Shown: in pieces, positions 1-8,754 of the stretch
How positions within the stretch are numbered: the stretch's first letter is position 1
Layout of the letters: each line of letters starts with the position of its first letter
DNA from: Celeribacter naphthalenivorans
Lineage (GTDB): Bacteria > Pseudomonadota > Alphaproteobacteria > Rhodobacterales > Rhodobacteraceae
Reading direction: 5' to 3'
Assembly (NCBI RefSeq): GCF_020524585.1
Contig: NZ_JAIVLK010000010.1
Coordinates: 62,001-126,000, forward strand
Length of the DNA stretch: 64,000 bases
Position numbers and translations under genes: made by a program
Notes under the pieces: model-generated
Database searches by the model: none
What the model was told of the DNA's origin: nothing
What the model saw: the letters and a program-made list of their open reading frames with translations, nothing else

Positions 1-847
1 CGAGCAGCACATGTTCGGGGCGCACCGAAAGTTGCGCCTCGCCGGATGAGATGGCGATCCGGTCGCCCTCGGTGATCGGGAAGGCATGGCCAAGCACGGA
101 GACCACGCCATCGGCCACGGTGCAGGGCATCAGGTTCGTCGTGCCGATGAACCCGGCCACAAAGGCGTTGGCAGGCGTGTGATAAAGCTCCATCGGCGCG
201 CCCGCCTGTTGGATCACGCCGTCCTTCATGACGATCACCAGATCGGCCATGGTCAGGGCTTCTTTCTGGTCATGGGTCACGACGACGGTGGTCACGCCGA
301 GGCGTTGTTGAATCTGGCGCAGCTCGATCTGCATATGCTCGCGCAGGCTGGCGTCGAGCGCGGAGAGCGGCTCGTCGAGCAAAAACACCTGCGGATCGAT
401 CGACAGGCCGCGCGCGATGGCAACGCGCTGACGCTGGCCGCCGGACAATTGGTGGATGCGGCGCGATCCCAGACCGGGCAGTTGCACCAGCTCCAAAAGC
501 TCCTCGGCGCGGGCCCGCCTTGTCGCCTTGTCGACGCCGCGAATGGCCAGCGGATAGGCGATGTTGTCCGCGACATCGAGATGCGGGAACAGTGCCAAAG
601 ACTGGAACACCATGCCCATGCCGCGCTTATGCGTCGGCACCTCGGTCTGATCGGCGCCGCCGACGTAGATGCGACCGTCGGTGGGCGTCTCGAGCCCGGC
701 GATCAGGCGCAAAAGCGTGGTCTTGCCACAGCCCGAGGGGCCAAGCAGGCAAACGAATTTGCCGTTGGGAATATCGAGCGACACGGAGTCGAGCGCTCTG
801 AACGTGCCGAAGTCCTTGCTCAGGCTGTCGATGCGCAATTCGGTCAT
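1..847 (-). CDS. ABC transporter ATP-binding protein, PotA-like (3' end beyond window)
   Basis: Energises import of a polyamine-like or organic-cation substrate at the inner membrane. The start is the ATG at 845-847. Walker A GPSGCGKTT lies at residues 36-44, the signature LSGGQ at 134-138 and Walker B VFLLDEP at 154-160, followed by a switch His in VTHDQ and the beginning of a C-terminal TOBE-type region. The frame is still open at base 1, so the last part of the protein is missing. It follows the solute-binding protein at 940-2004 after a 92-bp gap on the same strand and is the third gene of the speB operon; the permeases should lie just outside the window. A second, complete PotA-like ATPase sits at 6962-7987, so the strain has two related systems here. 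The family call is secure and the substrate is inferred from context. Confidence 0.93.
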   Translation of the reverse strand, partial: MTELRIDSLSKDFGTFRALDSVSLDIPNGKFVCLLGPSGCGKTTLLRLIAGLETPTDGRIYVGGADQTEVPTHKRGMGMVFQSLALFPHLDVADNIAYPLAIRGVDKATRRARAEELLELVQLPGLGSRRIHQLSGGQRQRVAIARGLSIDPQVFLLDEPLSALDASLREHMQIELRQIQQRLGVTTVVVTHDQKEALTMADLVIVMKDGVIQQAGAPMELYHTPANAFVAGFIGTTNLMPCTVADGVVSVLGHAFPITEGDRIAISSGEAQLSVRPEHVLL

Positions 848-939
848 ATCGGGTCTCCTGTCGTCAAAAATGCGCGCCGCGGCAAGAGGGCCATCGCGAC
901 GCGCCAGGGAAAGTTTAGTGGGACAACGTCACGGGCATA

Positions 940-2004
940 TCAGCCGGTGATTTTCTCGGACCACATCTGGTTGATCCAATCGCCGCGGTCCACATAGATT
1001 TCGTTGAGCGGCAGGATCGGTGCCTTGTCGGACGACACGGCGGCGAATTCCTCGTCGGTGAGATCGGTCAGCTCGCGCGACACGGTCGGCGCAGTGCCGA
1101 CGAAGCGCGACAGTTTGGCCTGAATCGCCGGCTGGGCCATGTAGTTGATGAACTCCTGCGCAGGCTCAAGGGCCTTGGAGGCTTTCGACACCACCCAGGA
1201 GCCGCTGTCCAGAACGGCACCTTCGTCCGGGAACGAAGAGCGCACCGGCTTGCCTTGCGAGGCGGCGAGGCCCGTCACATCGTGGTAATATTGCCCCATC
1301 GGAATCTCGCCGGTTTCCAGCGCCTGCTGGAACTGGCCTTCGTCACGATACCACAGGCGCACGTTGGATTTCACCTCTGCGAGTTTGTCCATCACCTGCA
1401 ACACACCCTCGTCAGTCTTGAGAATATCCGTGCCGCCGAAATAGGTCGTCGCGGTGATTTCCAAAAGGAAAGAGTTGGTCGCCATGGACATGAGGCCCAG
1501 TTTGTCGGCATTTGCCGCATCCCAAAGCGCGGTCCAAGATGTCGGCGCCTCGGCAAACACATCGGTGTTGGTCACCAAAGTGATGTACCAGCTCACAGCC
1601 CCCGTGCCGTAGACCTTGCCATCCTCATAGCGGTGCACGAAGTGATCCGGCAGGTTGCCGAGATTGCTCAGAGCCGCCTCATCGAGCGGCGCCCAGAGAC
1701 CCGAACGCTCGCCTTTGATGCGCGCAAGTTGCGCGATCATCGACACGTCCGCCGGGGCCTGACCGGCACGCGCGGCCTGCGCCAGTTGCACAAGCCAGGC
1801 TTCGCCGGTCGGCTCGGCGATGCTTTCGATCTCGATGCCGGTGGCGGCGGTGAACTCCGGGTAGATGTATTGATCAAAGCTTTCCTGGAAATAGCCGCCG
1901 TAGGTGCCGACCTTGAGCGGGCTGTTGGCGGCGCGCAGGATCGAAGGGGCGGACAGAGCGGCCACGGTGGCGGCGCTCGCTTTGAGAAACTGACGTCTTT
2001 GCAT
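940..2004 (-). CDS. Extracellular solute-binding protein, PotD-like (Tat-type signal)
   Basis: Periplasmic receptor of an ABC importer, 354 residues. The N-terminus MQRRQFLKASAATVAALSAP is a twin-arginine-like signal with cleavage near residues 25-26. The mature part has the spermidine/putrescine-binding layout (KVGTYGGYFQESF near the start, a 'PTSWTALWDAANADKLGL' segment mid-way), which fits the PotD/PotF class. It lies 32 bp downstream of speB and upstream of the PotA-like ATPase, so the three are probably co-transcribed. A second receptor at 9616-10665 belongs to the neighbouring operon; the two are clearly different proteins. Ligand identity is inferred from the linkage to an agmatinase-family enzyme. 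Confidence 0.9.
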   Translation of the reverse strand: MQRRQFLKASAATVAALSAPSILRAANSPLKVGTYGGYFQESFDQYIYPEFTAATGIEIESIAEPTGEAWLVQLAQAARAGQAPADVSMIAQLARIKGERSGLWAPLDEAALSNLGNLPDHFVHRYEDGKVYGTGAVSWYITLVTNTDVFAEAPTSWTALWDAANADKLGLMSMATNSFLLEITATTYFGGTDILKTDEGVLQVMDKLAEVKSNVRLWYRDEGQFQQALETGEIPMGQYYHDVTGLAASQGKPVRSSFPDEGAVLDSGSWVVSKASKALEPAQEFINYMAQPAIQAKLSRFVGTAPTVSRELTDLTDEEFAAVSSDKAPILPLNEIYVDRGDWINQMWSEKITG

Positions 2005-2036
2005 GGTTGGAAACTCCCTGTGGTTCCGGCTTTGGA

Positions 2037-2993
2037 TTAGCGACCCTGCGGCACGCCGGGCAGCGCGCAGAGCATTTCAAACAGAAAATTGGCGGCGATC
2101 ACAGCGGTGTTGCCCGCCGGATCGTAGGGCGGCGAGACCTCGACGAGATCACAGCCCACGAGGTTCAACCCCGCCGTGCCGCGAATGATTTCGAGGCCTT
2201 GCATGGTGGTCAGACCGCCCACCTCGACGGTGCCGGTGCCGGGCGCAAAGGCCGGGTCGAGGCTGTCGATGTCATAGGACAGGTAGACCGGCGCATCGCC
2301 GATCTTTTCGCGGATCTCGGCCATCAGCGGCGTCAAAGATTTGTGCCAACACTCCTCGGCCTGAATACAAGTCCAGCCCTGCTCGCGGCCCCAGTCGAAA
2401 TCAGCCTTGCTGTAGCCCGTGCCACGCAGCCCGATCTGGAACACTTTATCGTTCTGCAGACAGCCCTCTTCCCACGCCCGGCGGAACGGGCAACCATGCG
2501 CCTCTTTCTCGCCGAACATATCTTCGTTGGTGTCGGAATGCGCATCGACGTGAATGAGCGCGACAGGCCCGTGTTTTTCCGCAACAGCACGCAGGATCGG
2601 CCAAGTCAGCGTGTGATCGCCGCCCAAGGTCAAGGGGATCGCACCATGGGACATCACGCCGCGATAATGCTCGGCGATGATCTCGACGGATTTCTTCAGG
2701 TCATAGAGGTTGACCGGCACGTCGCCGATGTCCGCCACTTGCAGATGCTCGAAAGGCGCGGCCCCCGTCGCCATGTTGTAGGGACGGATCATCCGGCTTT
2801 CATCGCGGATTTGACGCGGGCCAAGGCGCGTGCCCGGGCGGTTCGAGGTGCCGATGTCCATCGGAATCCCCAGAAAACAGGCATCCAGCCCCTCGGCACT
2901 TTGCGCCACAGGCAGACGCATCATCGAGGCCAGCCCGCCCGTGCGGGGCATCTCGTTGCCAGAGAGGGGTTGATTGAATCGGTGCTCGCTCAT
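2037..2993 (-). CDS. speB: Agmatinase/guanidinobutyrase-family ureohydrolase
   Basis: Binuclear Mn (or Ni) ureohydrolase of 318 residues that removes urea from a guanidino compound. Agmatine to putrescine is the classical reaction; 4-guanidinobutyrate or guanidine are alternatives within this family. Metal ligands are visible: H127 in GGDHT, D150/H152/D154 in HVDAHSD, and D241/D243 in SYDIDSLDP. It is the first gene of an operon with a PotD-like receptor and an ABC ATPase. A conserved element (3034-3110) lies about 46 bp before the start codon and recurs before the next operon. The neighbouring operon holds an aldehyde dehydrogenase and an amidase, which fits a guanidino or polyamine degradation route. 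The family is certain; the exact substrate is not. Confidence 0.9.
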   Translation of the reverse strand: MSEHRFNQPLSGNEMPRTGGLASMMRLPVAQSAEGLDACFLGIPMDIGTSNRPGTRLGPRQIRDESRMIRPYNMATGAAPFEHLQVADIGDVPVNLYDLKKSVEIIAEHYRGVMSHGAIPLTLGGDHTLTWPILRAVAEKHGPVALIHVDAHSDTNEDMFGEKEAHGCPFRRAWEEGCLQNDKVFQIGLRGTGYSKADFDWGREQGWTCIQAEECWHKSLTPLMAEIREKIGDAPVYLSYDIDSLDPAFAPGTGTVEVGGLTTMQGLEIIRGTAGLNLVGCDLVEVSPPYDPAGNTAVIAANFLFEMLCALPGVPQGR

Positions 2994-3033
2994 CGGCTTT
3001 CTCCTTAAGTCGGGCGGAGAATGCGCCAGCCTG

Positions 3034-3110
3034 TTCGTCCGATAAATATCGCGATTAAGATTTTTAGTTTGATAAAAGTCGAAGTTACAAAAGGTCGCGC
3101 CGCTTTTTTC
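3034..3110 (-). promoter_or_regulatory. Conserved upstream element, copy 1 (before speB)
   Basis: Bases 3039-3087 match 10791-10839 at 45 of 49 positions, counted by eye. They contain the 12-bp palindrome CGATAAATATCG overlapping ATCGCGAT. The match resumes at GCCGCTTTTTT (3099-3109). It lies immediately upstream of speB, while copy 2 lies upstream of the second operon. Such strong non-coding conservation points to a shared operator or promoter, plausibly for the LysR protein encoded next door. Confidence 0.75.
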
Positions 3111-3125
3111 GGCAGTTCCCGCGCC

Positions 3126-4043
3126 CTATACGCCGGCGGGCATCGGCGGGTCGACATAAATCCGCGACAGCTCCTTGAGCATTTCCTGCGCCAGAGGCGA
3201 GGCATCGACATCCGGACGGGTGATCGCCTCGAAGGTACAGCGGTAGATAAAGCGGTCGCTCAGCACCGGTTTGAGCCGACCTTCACGCACCCAAGTCGTC
3301 ACGGAATGATCGGGCAGATAGCCGATATAGGCGCCCGAAAGAATCATGATCAGCTGTTGCTCCAACCCCTGCGCCATGGCCGGAGAATTCGGAAAATCGC
3401 GGTTGTTCCAGTGATCATCGCGCCAATAGCTGCGCCCGACGGTGCGCATGGTGGTGACGAATTCCGGCGTCATTTCCTCTTCCGGCACCTTCCACAACAA
3501 GTGGTTCGAAGCGCAGTAGAGATAGTTGGTCTCGGTGTAGAGCGGTTTGTAATCGAGCCCTGCAACCTTATGCGGGAACGAGCCGATGCCGAGATGCAGA
3601 GAGCCGTCACGCACGCGGGCCTGCAACTCCTGCGGGCTGCATTGCGCCAATTCAAAGCGCAGCGAGGTGGCGCGATTTTCCAGCGCGCCTATTGCCTCGG
3701 ACAGGCGAAAATTCGGGTCCGTGACGACGTGATCGACCACACCGATCCGCAAAGTCCCCGACAGCGCACCGCGCAGCACGGCGGTTTCCGAGACGAATTC
3801 CTCAGAGGCCGCGAGAAAACGCACCACGGCGGCATGCACCGCTTCGCCCTTTTGCGTCAGACGAAACCCCGCCCGCCCGCGACGACAGAGCGTCATGCCG
3901 AGGCGGTCCTCGAAGGCGGTGATCTGGGTCGAAATCGTCGATTGGCTGACGTTCAACTCGGCCTGCGCCGCGGCAAAGCCCCGGTGGCGCACCACCGCGT
4001 CGAACACGCGCATCAATCGAACGTCTGCGCCGGAAAGTTGCAT
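3126..4043 (-). CDS. LysR-family transcriptional regulator
   Basis: 305 residues with the standard LysR plan: a winged HTH at about 5-65 (AAAQAELNVSQSTISTQITA) and a periplasmic-binding-protein-like effector domain at about 90-300. Its start overlaps the end of the nitrilase gene by 31 bp, so it is the last gene of the transporter/ALDH operon and not divergently transcribed as many LysR genes are. It is therefore under the control of the promoter at about 10.79 kb as well as lying next to copy 1 of the conserved element at 3034-3110. I infer that it controls both operons in response to a polyamine or guanidino compound. Start choice: the ATG at 4043 gives a normal-length N-terminus. Confidence 0.9.
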   Translation of the reverse strand: MQLSGADVRLMRVFDAVVRHRGFAAAQAELNVSQSTISTQITAFEDRLGMTLCRRGRAGFRLTQKGEAVHAAVVRFLAASEEFVSETAVLRGALSGTLRIGVVDHVVTDPNFRLSEAIGALENRATSLRFELAQCSPQELQARVRDGSLHLGIGSFPHKVAGLDYKPLYTETNYLYCASNHLLWKVPEEEMTPEFVTTMRTVGRSYWRDDHWNNRDFPNSPAMAQGLEQQLIMILSGAYIGYLPDHSVTTWVREGRLKPVLSDRFIYRCTFEAITRPDVDASPLAQEMLKELSRIYVDPPMPAGV

Positions 4044-4819
4044 GATACCTCGGTGTCAATCGGCCTGTAATCGCGCCCCTGCGTGGAGAGCGTCGACGGA
4101 TCATAGCACGCAGGCACGGTGGCGAGAAGCATCGCCGGATCGCGTCCGGCCTGTGCCAAAATCTTGCCATCCGCGCCGACAATGACGGAACCGCCGAAGT
4201 AGCTCAGATGCGCCTCCGTGCCACAGAGATTGGCATAGACAATGCTCAGCCCGTGATTGGCGGCCATCGCGGGAACGACATGGGCGCCGACATGATCAAA
4301 CGGGTCCATCGCCGCCGTGGGCGTGAGAATGATCTCGACACCTTGGCGTTTGAGCGCGGCAATATGCGGTGCGAATTCAACGTCGTAACAGATCAACATG
4401 GCGGCCTTGCGCCCGGCGAGATCAAACAGCGTATAGCGGTCTCCGGGGGTGAACCGTTTGGCCTCTTCCGGGCCGTAGAGCTGAATTTTGCGATGGTTAC
4501 CCAAAGTCTCGCCCGAAGCCGAGACACAGAGCGCGGCGTTGTAAATCGTGTCGCCCGCCCGCTCCGGGTAGCCGACACAGATCGCACATCCCGCCGCCTG
4601 CGCGAGCGGGGCGAGACGGGTGCGCCGCGTTTCTTGCTCAAGCGCCAGATCGGCCAGATCGGGACGTTCATAGCCGGTCAGGAACAGCTCGGGAAAGACA
4701 ATGACCTCGGCCCCCGCAAGACCTGCCGCAGCCGAGGCACTTGCGATCTGATCGAACGCCAGATCGCAATGTCCTGCGACAGAGGGCGCTTGCCAGAGGG
4801 CGACGGTCAAAGCGGTCAT
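4013..4819 (-). CDS. Carbon-nitrogen hydrolase (nitrilase superfamily amidase)
   Basis: Cytoplasmic amidase of 268 residues with the nitrilase-superfamily triad: E44 (FPELFLTGYE), K111 (HRKIQLYG) and C144 (ICYDVEF). The Cys context fits the aliphatic amidase/carbamoylputrescine-amidase branches better than true nitrilases, but I cannot fix the substrate. It overlaps the aldehyde dehydrogenase by 4 bp (ATGA) and lysR by 31 bp, showing tight coupling. In this context plausible substrates are 4-guanidinobutyramide, N-carbamoylputrescine or an omega-amide released during polyamine breakdown. Family assignment is firm. Confidence 0.88.
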   Translation of the reverse strand: MTALTVALWQAPSVAGHCDLAFDQIASASAAAGLAGAEVIVFPELFLTGYERPDLADLALEQETRRTRLAPLAQAAGCAICVGYPERAGDTIYNAALCVSASGETLGNHRKIQLYGPEEAKRFTPGDRYTLFDLAGRKAAMLICYDVEFAPHIAALKRQGVEIILTPTAAMDPFDHVGAHVVPAMAANHGLSIVYANLCGTEAHLSYFGGSVIVGADGKILAQAGRDPAMLLATVPACYDPSTLSTQGRDYRPIDTEVSCNFPAQTFD

Positions 4820-6237
4820 AGCCCGTGCACCGCTTTCACTTCGGTGAAGTCCTCGAGGCCCAAAAGCCCGCCTTCGCGACCGTTGCCAGACTGGCCGTAG
4901 CCGCCGAAGGGGCTGCCGTAATTATGCGGCGCGCCGTTGAGGTGGACCATGCCCGCGCGCAACCCCTTGGCCACACGCCGCGCCCGTGCCGGATCGCCGG
5001 TCTGGACATAGGCCGCCAAGCCATAAGGCGTGTCATTGCCAAGCGCGATGGCCTCTGCCTCGTCCGCAAACGGCGTGATCACCAAGACCGGGCCAAAGAC
5101 CTCTTCGCGCCACAGACGCATGTCGGGCGTGACATCGGCGAAGACCGTCGGGCGGGCGTAGTGACCGCGATTGAGGCCCTCTGGCTTGCCGGTGCCGCCC
5201 GCGATCAGGCGCGCGCCCTCGTCGATGCCCGCTTGAATGAGGCTCTGCACCCGGTCCCATTGCAGCGCGGACACCAGAGGGCCGATGTGATCGCCTTCCT
5301 CGGTCGGATCGCCCACCACCGTGGCCTCCGCCGCCGCCTGGGCCAGCGCGACGACCTTGTCGTAAACCGAGGCCTCAACGATGAGCCGCGTCGGCGCGTC
5401 ACAGCTTTGGCCGGTGTTGTTCATGCACTCCGCCACAGAGGCCGCAACCTGCGTTTCCAGATCGCAATCGGCGAAGACCAGATTGGGGCTCTTGCCGCCC
5501 AGCTCCAGCGTCACGCGTTTCACGCTTTCGGCGGCATCGCGGGTCACGGCGGCGCCTGCGCGGGTGGAGCCGGTGAAGGACATCATAGCAATATCTGGAT
5601 GACGCGAGAGCGCAGAGCCGACCTCCGGCCCGTCCCCGTTCACGAGGTTGAACACCCCCGGTGGAAACCCCGCCTCATGGATCATCTCGGCGTAGAGCAT
5701 GGCCGACAAAGGCGCGATCTCGGAAGGTTTGAGCACACAGGTGCAGCCGGTCAAAAGCGCCGGGATCACTTTCAAGGCGATCTGGTTCATCGGCCAGTTC
5801 CACGGCGTGATCAGGCCGACAACCCCAATCGGTTCACGCATCAGCGTGTCCCCATTGGGCAATTGCCATTCCCATTCCATCGTCTCGAGTGCTTCGAGAA
5901 AGCCCTCGACATGACCGACGCCGGTGTCCGCCTGTTGCGCGCGCGACATGGAAATCGGCGCGCCCATCTCGGTGGTGATCGCCTGCGCCATCTCCTCATA
6001 GCGGGCTTTGTAAATCTCCAAGAGGCGTTCCACACAGGCACGTCGTTCCGAGAGCGGCGTCGCGGCCCAGCCCGGGAAGGCAGATTTGGCAGCGGCCACC
6101 GCACGATCGACATCGGCGGCGGTGCCGAGGCTGATCTGGGTGACGATGTCTTCGGTGGCGGGGTTCTCGACGTCCAAGTCGCGCGCGGTGAGCGGCGCAA
6201 CGAAAGCGCCGTCGATGTAGAAGGTCTTGTGGTCCAT
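4816..6237 (-). CDS. NAD(P)-dependent aldehyde dehydrogenase
   Basis: 473-residue member of the ALDH superfamily that oxidises an aldehyde to the acid. Visible catalytic residues are N147 (TPWNW), E245 (LELGGKS) and the nucleophile C279 (GQSCDAPTR). The usual GQxC motif is followed by D-A-P and not by the more common T-A, a mild deviation near the active site. It sits between an MBL-fold hydrolase and a nitrilase with 1-bp and 4-bp overlaps. In a polyamine route it would oxidise 4-aminobutanal or 4-guanidinobutanal to GABA or guanidinobutyrate; that substrate is inferred from the operon only. Confidence 0.93.
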   Translation of the reverse strand: MDHKTFYIDGAFVAPLTARDLDVENPATEDIVTQISLGTAADVDRAVAAAKSAFPGWAATPLSERRACVERLLEIYKARYEEMAQAITTEMGAPISMSRAQQADTGVGHVEGFLEALETMEWEWQLPNGDTLMREPIGVVGLITPWNWPMNQIALKVIPALLTGCTCVLKPSEIAPLSAMLYAEMIHEAGFPPGVFNLVNGDGPEVGSALSRHPDIAMMSFTGSTRAGAAVTRDAAESVKRVTLELGGKSPNLVFADCDLETQVAASVAECMNNTGQSCDAPTRLIVEASVYDKVVALAQAAAEATVVGDPTEEGDHIGPLVSALQWDRVQSLIQAGIDEGARLIAGGTGKPEGLNRGHYARPTVFADVTPDMRLWREEVFGPVLVITPFADEAEAIALGNDTPYGLAAYVQTGDPARARRVAKGLRAGMVHLNGAPHNYGSPFGGYGQSGNGREGGLLGLEDFTEVKAVHGL

Positions 6238-6965
6238 CAGAGGCCCTTTTCTTTCAACCAGGTGGTGATGATGTCGGTGAGACGCGCGCCGGAGAACGAC
6301 GGAAAATGACCGCCATGCACCACGCGCACCGGCAGACGCGCAAGGCGCTGCATCGAGCGGATGTAGGCCTCCGCATCGGCATGGTAGGTGTCTTCAATGA
6401 GCGGCCCATCATAGACGAGATCGCCGGAAATCAAGACGCCCGTGGCCGCCTCCCAAAGCGCGATGCCGCCGGGGCTATGGCCGGACGTGTGGATCACTTC
6501 GAAGGTCCGGTCGCCCAGATCGATCATGTCGCCGTCTTCGAGAATGCGCGTCGCGGGGGCGGCTTTCACGGCATAAGTCGTCGAGCTGTAGGGCACATCC
6601 GGCAGGGCGTCGAAAATCTCGTCGGTGACATAGGGATCGGCCAGCGTGTTGGCGCGTGTCGGATCGGCGAGGATCTCGGCCTCGGCACTGTGACAGAGGC
6701 GACAGGGGAATTCGTGGTGGCATCCGATGTGATCGAAATGCGTGTGGCTTGCCACGGCATCGAGAGGGCGTTCGCTCACGAGCGGCACCCATTCGCGCAG
6801 GGACACCACCCCCATGCCGCTGTCGACCATCAGGTCGCGATCACGGCCCCGCACATGCCAGATGTTACAGCGGTAGAATTCCTGAATGTAAGGCTCGTCG
6901 ATCCAGGTGATGCCATCGCCTGCGGCGCGTTGGCGATACCAGTTCTTGGGTAGAATACGGGTCAT
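6237..6965 (-). CDS. MBL-fold metallo-hydrolase
   Basis: 242 residues with the metallo-beta-lactamase fold. The HTHFDH motif is at 74-79, a third histidine at H163 (SGHSPGG), the bridging Asp at D182 (SGDLVYD) and a terminal His at H220 (HGGHFPS), so a two-metal site is complete. No signal peptide is seen, so it should be cytoplasmic. The closest families by layout are glyoxalase II-like or quorum-quenching-lactonase-like hydrolases, which cleave thioesters or lactones. It overlaps the ABC ATPase by 4 bp and the aldehyde dehydrogenase by one base. It may hydrolyse a lactam or thioester formed during substrate breakdown, but I cannot name it. Confidence 0.88.
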   Translation of the reverse strand: MTRILPKNWYRQRAAGDGITWIDEPYIQEFYRCNIWHVRGRDRDLMVDSGMGVVSLREWVPLVSERPLDAVASHTHFDHIGCHHEFPCRLCHSAEAEILADPTRANTLADPYVTDEIFDALPDVPYSSTTYAVKAAPATRILEDGDMIDLGDRTFEVIHTSGHSPGGIALWEAATGVLISGDLVYDGPLIEDTYHADAEAYIRSMQRLARLPVRVVHGGHFPSFSGARLTDIITTWLKEKGL

Positions 6966-7987
6966 GCGGCCTCCGGCGTGGCGTGCGGCAGGATCACCGG
7001 ATTGCGGCCGAACAGCTCGACCTCCGCGCCGATCTGCGGATGCGCGCCCTGCGGCAGATGTGCAACCAGCGTCAGATCGGGGGCGTTCACCGGCGTGAAG
7101 TGACAGCGGTGATGCGCGCCGAAGAATGACGCCTCAGTGAGGCGCGCGGCTCCAAGGCTGAATTGCCCCTCAAGACCGATGTTTTCGGGCCGCAGACAGA
7201 GAAGGCCCTCCCCCGCCGGAACATCCAATGGACCAAGCGGCGAGGCCCCCGCCCCGCTCACCGGAATGCGGTTCATCTCGCCCATGAAATTGGCGGAGAA
7301 CAGTGTTTTGGGCGTGAGGTACACCTCTTCGGGCGTGCCGCAATGTTCGATACGCCCGTGGTTCATCACCACGATGCGGTCGGCGATGGCCATGGCCTCT
7401 TCCTGATCGTGGGTGACATGCACAAAAGTGGTGCCGACACGGCGCTGGATGGCTTTCAATTCGTCCTGCATCTGGCGGCGCAGCTTGAGATCGAGCGCGC
7501 CCAGAGGTTCGTCGAGCAAAAGCACATCCGGCTCCACCGCCAGCGCACGCGCGAGTGCGACACGTTGCCTCTGCCCGCCCGAGAGCTCGTGCGGTTTGCG
7601 CCCGGCCTTTTCCGCGAGCCCCACCATGTCGAGCATCTCCATGGCTTTTTCACTCCGCGCCGCCTTGGACATGCCGCACATCCGCAACCCAAAGGCCACG
7701 TTGTCGCGCAGGGTCATATGCGGAAACAGAGCGTAGTCTTGGAACATGGTCGTGGTCGGGCGGTCTTTTGGGCCGACATGAGTCATGTCCTTGCCGCCGA
7801 TCAGAACCTGCCCCTCAGAGGGCGTGTAAAACCCGCCGATGATGGACAAAAGCGTGGTCTTGCCACAGCCCGACGGGCCAAGCAGAACGATAAATTCGCC
7901 CGCTGCAATCTCAAGATCGACCCGATGCAGCGCGGTGAAACTGTTGAACCGGTGCTCGACGGCGTTGATATGAACATCGGCGGTCAT
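6962..7987 (-). CDS. Spermidine/putrescine-type ABC ATPase (PotA-like)
   Basis: 341 residues. Walker A GPSGCGKTT is at 37-45, signature LSGGQ at 135-139, Walker B LLLDEP at about 156-161, then a HDQEEAMA switch region and a TOBE-like C-terminus (about 265-335). It energises the two permeases encoded directly upstream; their reading frames overlap by 4 bp (ATGA at 7984-7987), so subunits are translationally coupled. It is followed by catabolic genes, so uptake and breakdown are in one transcript. Confidence 0.93.
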   Translation of the reverse strand: MTADVHINAVEHRFNSFTALHRVDLEIAAGEFIVLLGPSGCGKTTLLSIIGGFYTPSEGQVLIGGKDMTHVGPKDRPTTTMFQDYALFPHMTLRDNVAFGLRMCGMSKAARSEKAMEMLDMVGLAEKAGRKPHELSGGQRQRVALARALAVEPDVLLLDEPLGALDLKLRRQMQDELKAIQRRVGTTFVHVTHDQEEAMAIADRIVVMNHGRIEHCGTPEEVYLTPKTLFSANFMGEMNRIPVSGAGASPLGPLDVPAGEGLLCLRPENIGLEGQFSLGAARLTEASFFGAHHRCHFTPVNAPDLTLVAHLPQGAHPQIGAEVELFGRNPVILPHATPEAA

Positions 7988-8754
7988 TTCGATCCCTTTC
8001 GAAACAGGGTGAGTTCCAGCACCACGACGATGGCGATGGACACGAGGAAGACGAGAGAGCCGACCGCGTTGGTCTCGGGCGACAGACCCGAACGTAGCAT
8101 GGACCAGATCTCAACGGGCAAGGTGACGTCGAAGCGGGTCAGCAGGAAGGCAATGATGAACTCGTCCCAAGAGAAGGTGAAGGCGAGGAAAAATGCCGCC
8201 GCCAGCGAGGGCATGAGCATGGGAGCGGCGACCAGCCAGAGCACCTGCCACTCGCGCGCGCCCAAATCCCGCGCGGCTTTGAGCGCGCTTTTCTGATGCT
8301 CACCGATGGCCGCATAGATGATCGCGAAGCAAAGCGGCAGGTTGATCACCACATGGCCGATCCCGGTCGCCAAAAGCGAAGGGCGCAGACCGATCTGGTT
8401 GAACATCTGCAACAGACCCAGCGCGATGATCAGGTAGCTCACCGTCATCGGCGCAATGAGGGCCCCGCGCATGAGGGCTGAACCGGGCAAGATGACGCGG
8501 GCGAGACCCGATGCGGCGAGAAATCCGAGAGTAAGCGCGCAGAGCGAGGACATCAGAGCGACGATCAGAGAGTTGAGCAGCGCCTCCATCATGGCGCGAT
8601 CCGAGAGCACTTTGGCATACCATTCAAAGGTGACGCCCTTGAACGGCGGCACCGGCAGGCGACCATCCTGAAAGGAAAACACCACGAGGGTGACGACCGG
8701 CAAAAGGATAAAGGTGAAGAGCGCCAGAAGGTAGACCCAAGAGAGATACCGCAT
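7984..8754 (-). CDS. ABC transporter permease, PotC-like
   Basis: Inner-membrane permease with about six hydrophobic segments and the EAA-type loop near 'AARDLGAREWQVLWLVAAPM', which contacts the ATPase. I use the ATG at 8752-8754 because it overlaps the TGA of the upstream permease as ATGA, the pattern seen throughout this operon. A longer frame reaches 8778 but would overlap the upstream gene further. Length from this start is 256 residues, normal for PotC/PotI. Confidence 0.92.
   Translation of the reverse strand: MRYLSWVYLLALFTFILLPVVTLVVFSFQDGRLPVPPFKGVTFEWYAKVLSDRAMMEALLNSLIVALMSSLCALTLGFLAASGLARVILPGSALMRGALIAPMTVSYLIIALGLLQMFNQIGLRPSLLATGIGHVVINLPLCFAIIYAAIGEHQKSALKAARDLGAREWQVLWLVAAPMLMPSLAAAFFLAFTFSWDEFIIAFLLTRFDVTLPVEIWSMLRSGLSPETNAVGSLVFLVSIAIVVVLELTLFRKGSK

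Noticed and set aside
4816-6309. A 494-codon plus-strand ORF opposite the aldehyde dehydrogenase
   Set aside because: The minus-strand frame has complete ALDH catalytic motifs; the plus frame has none.
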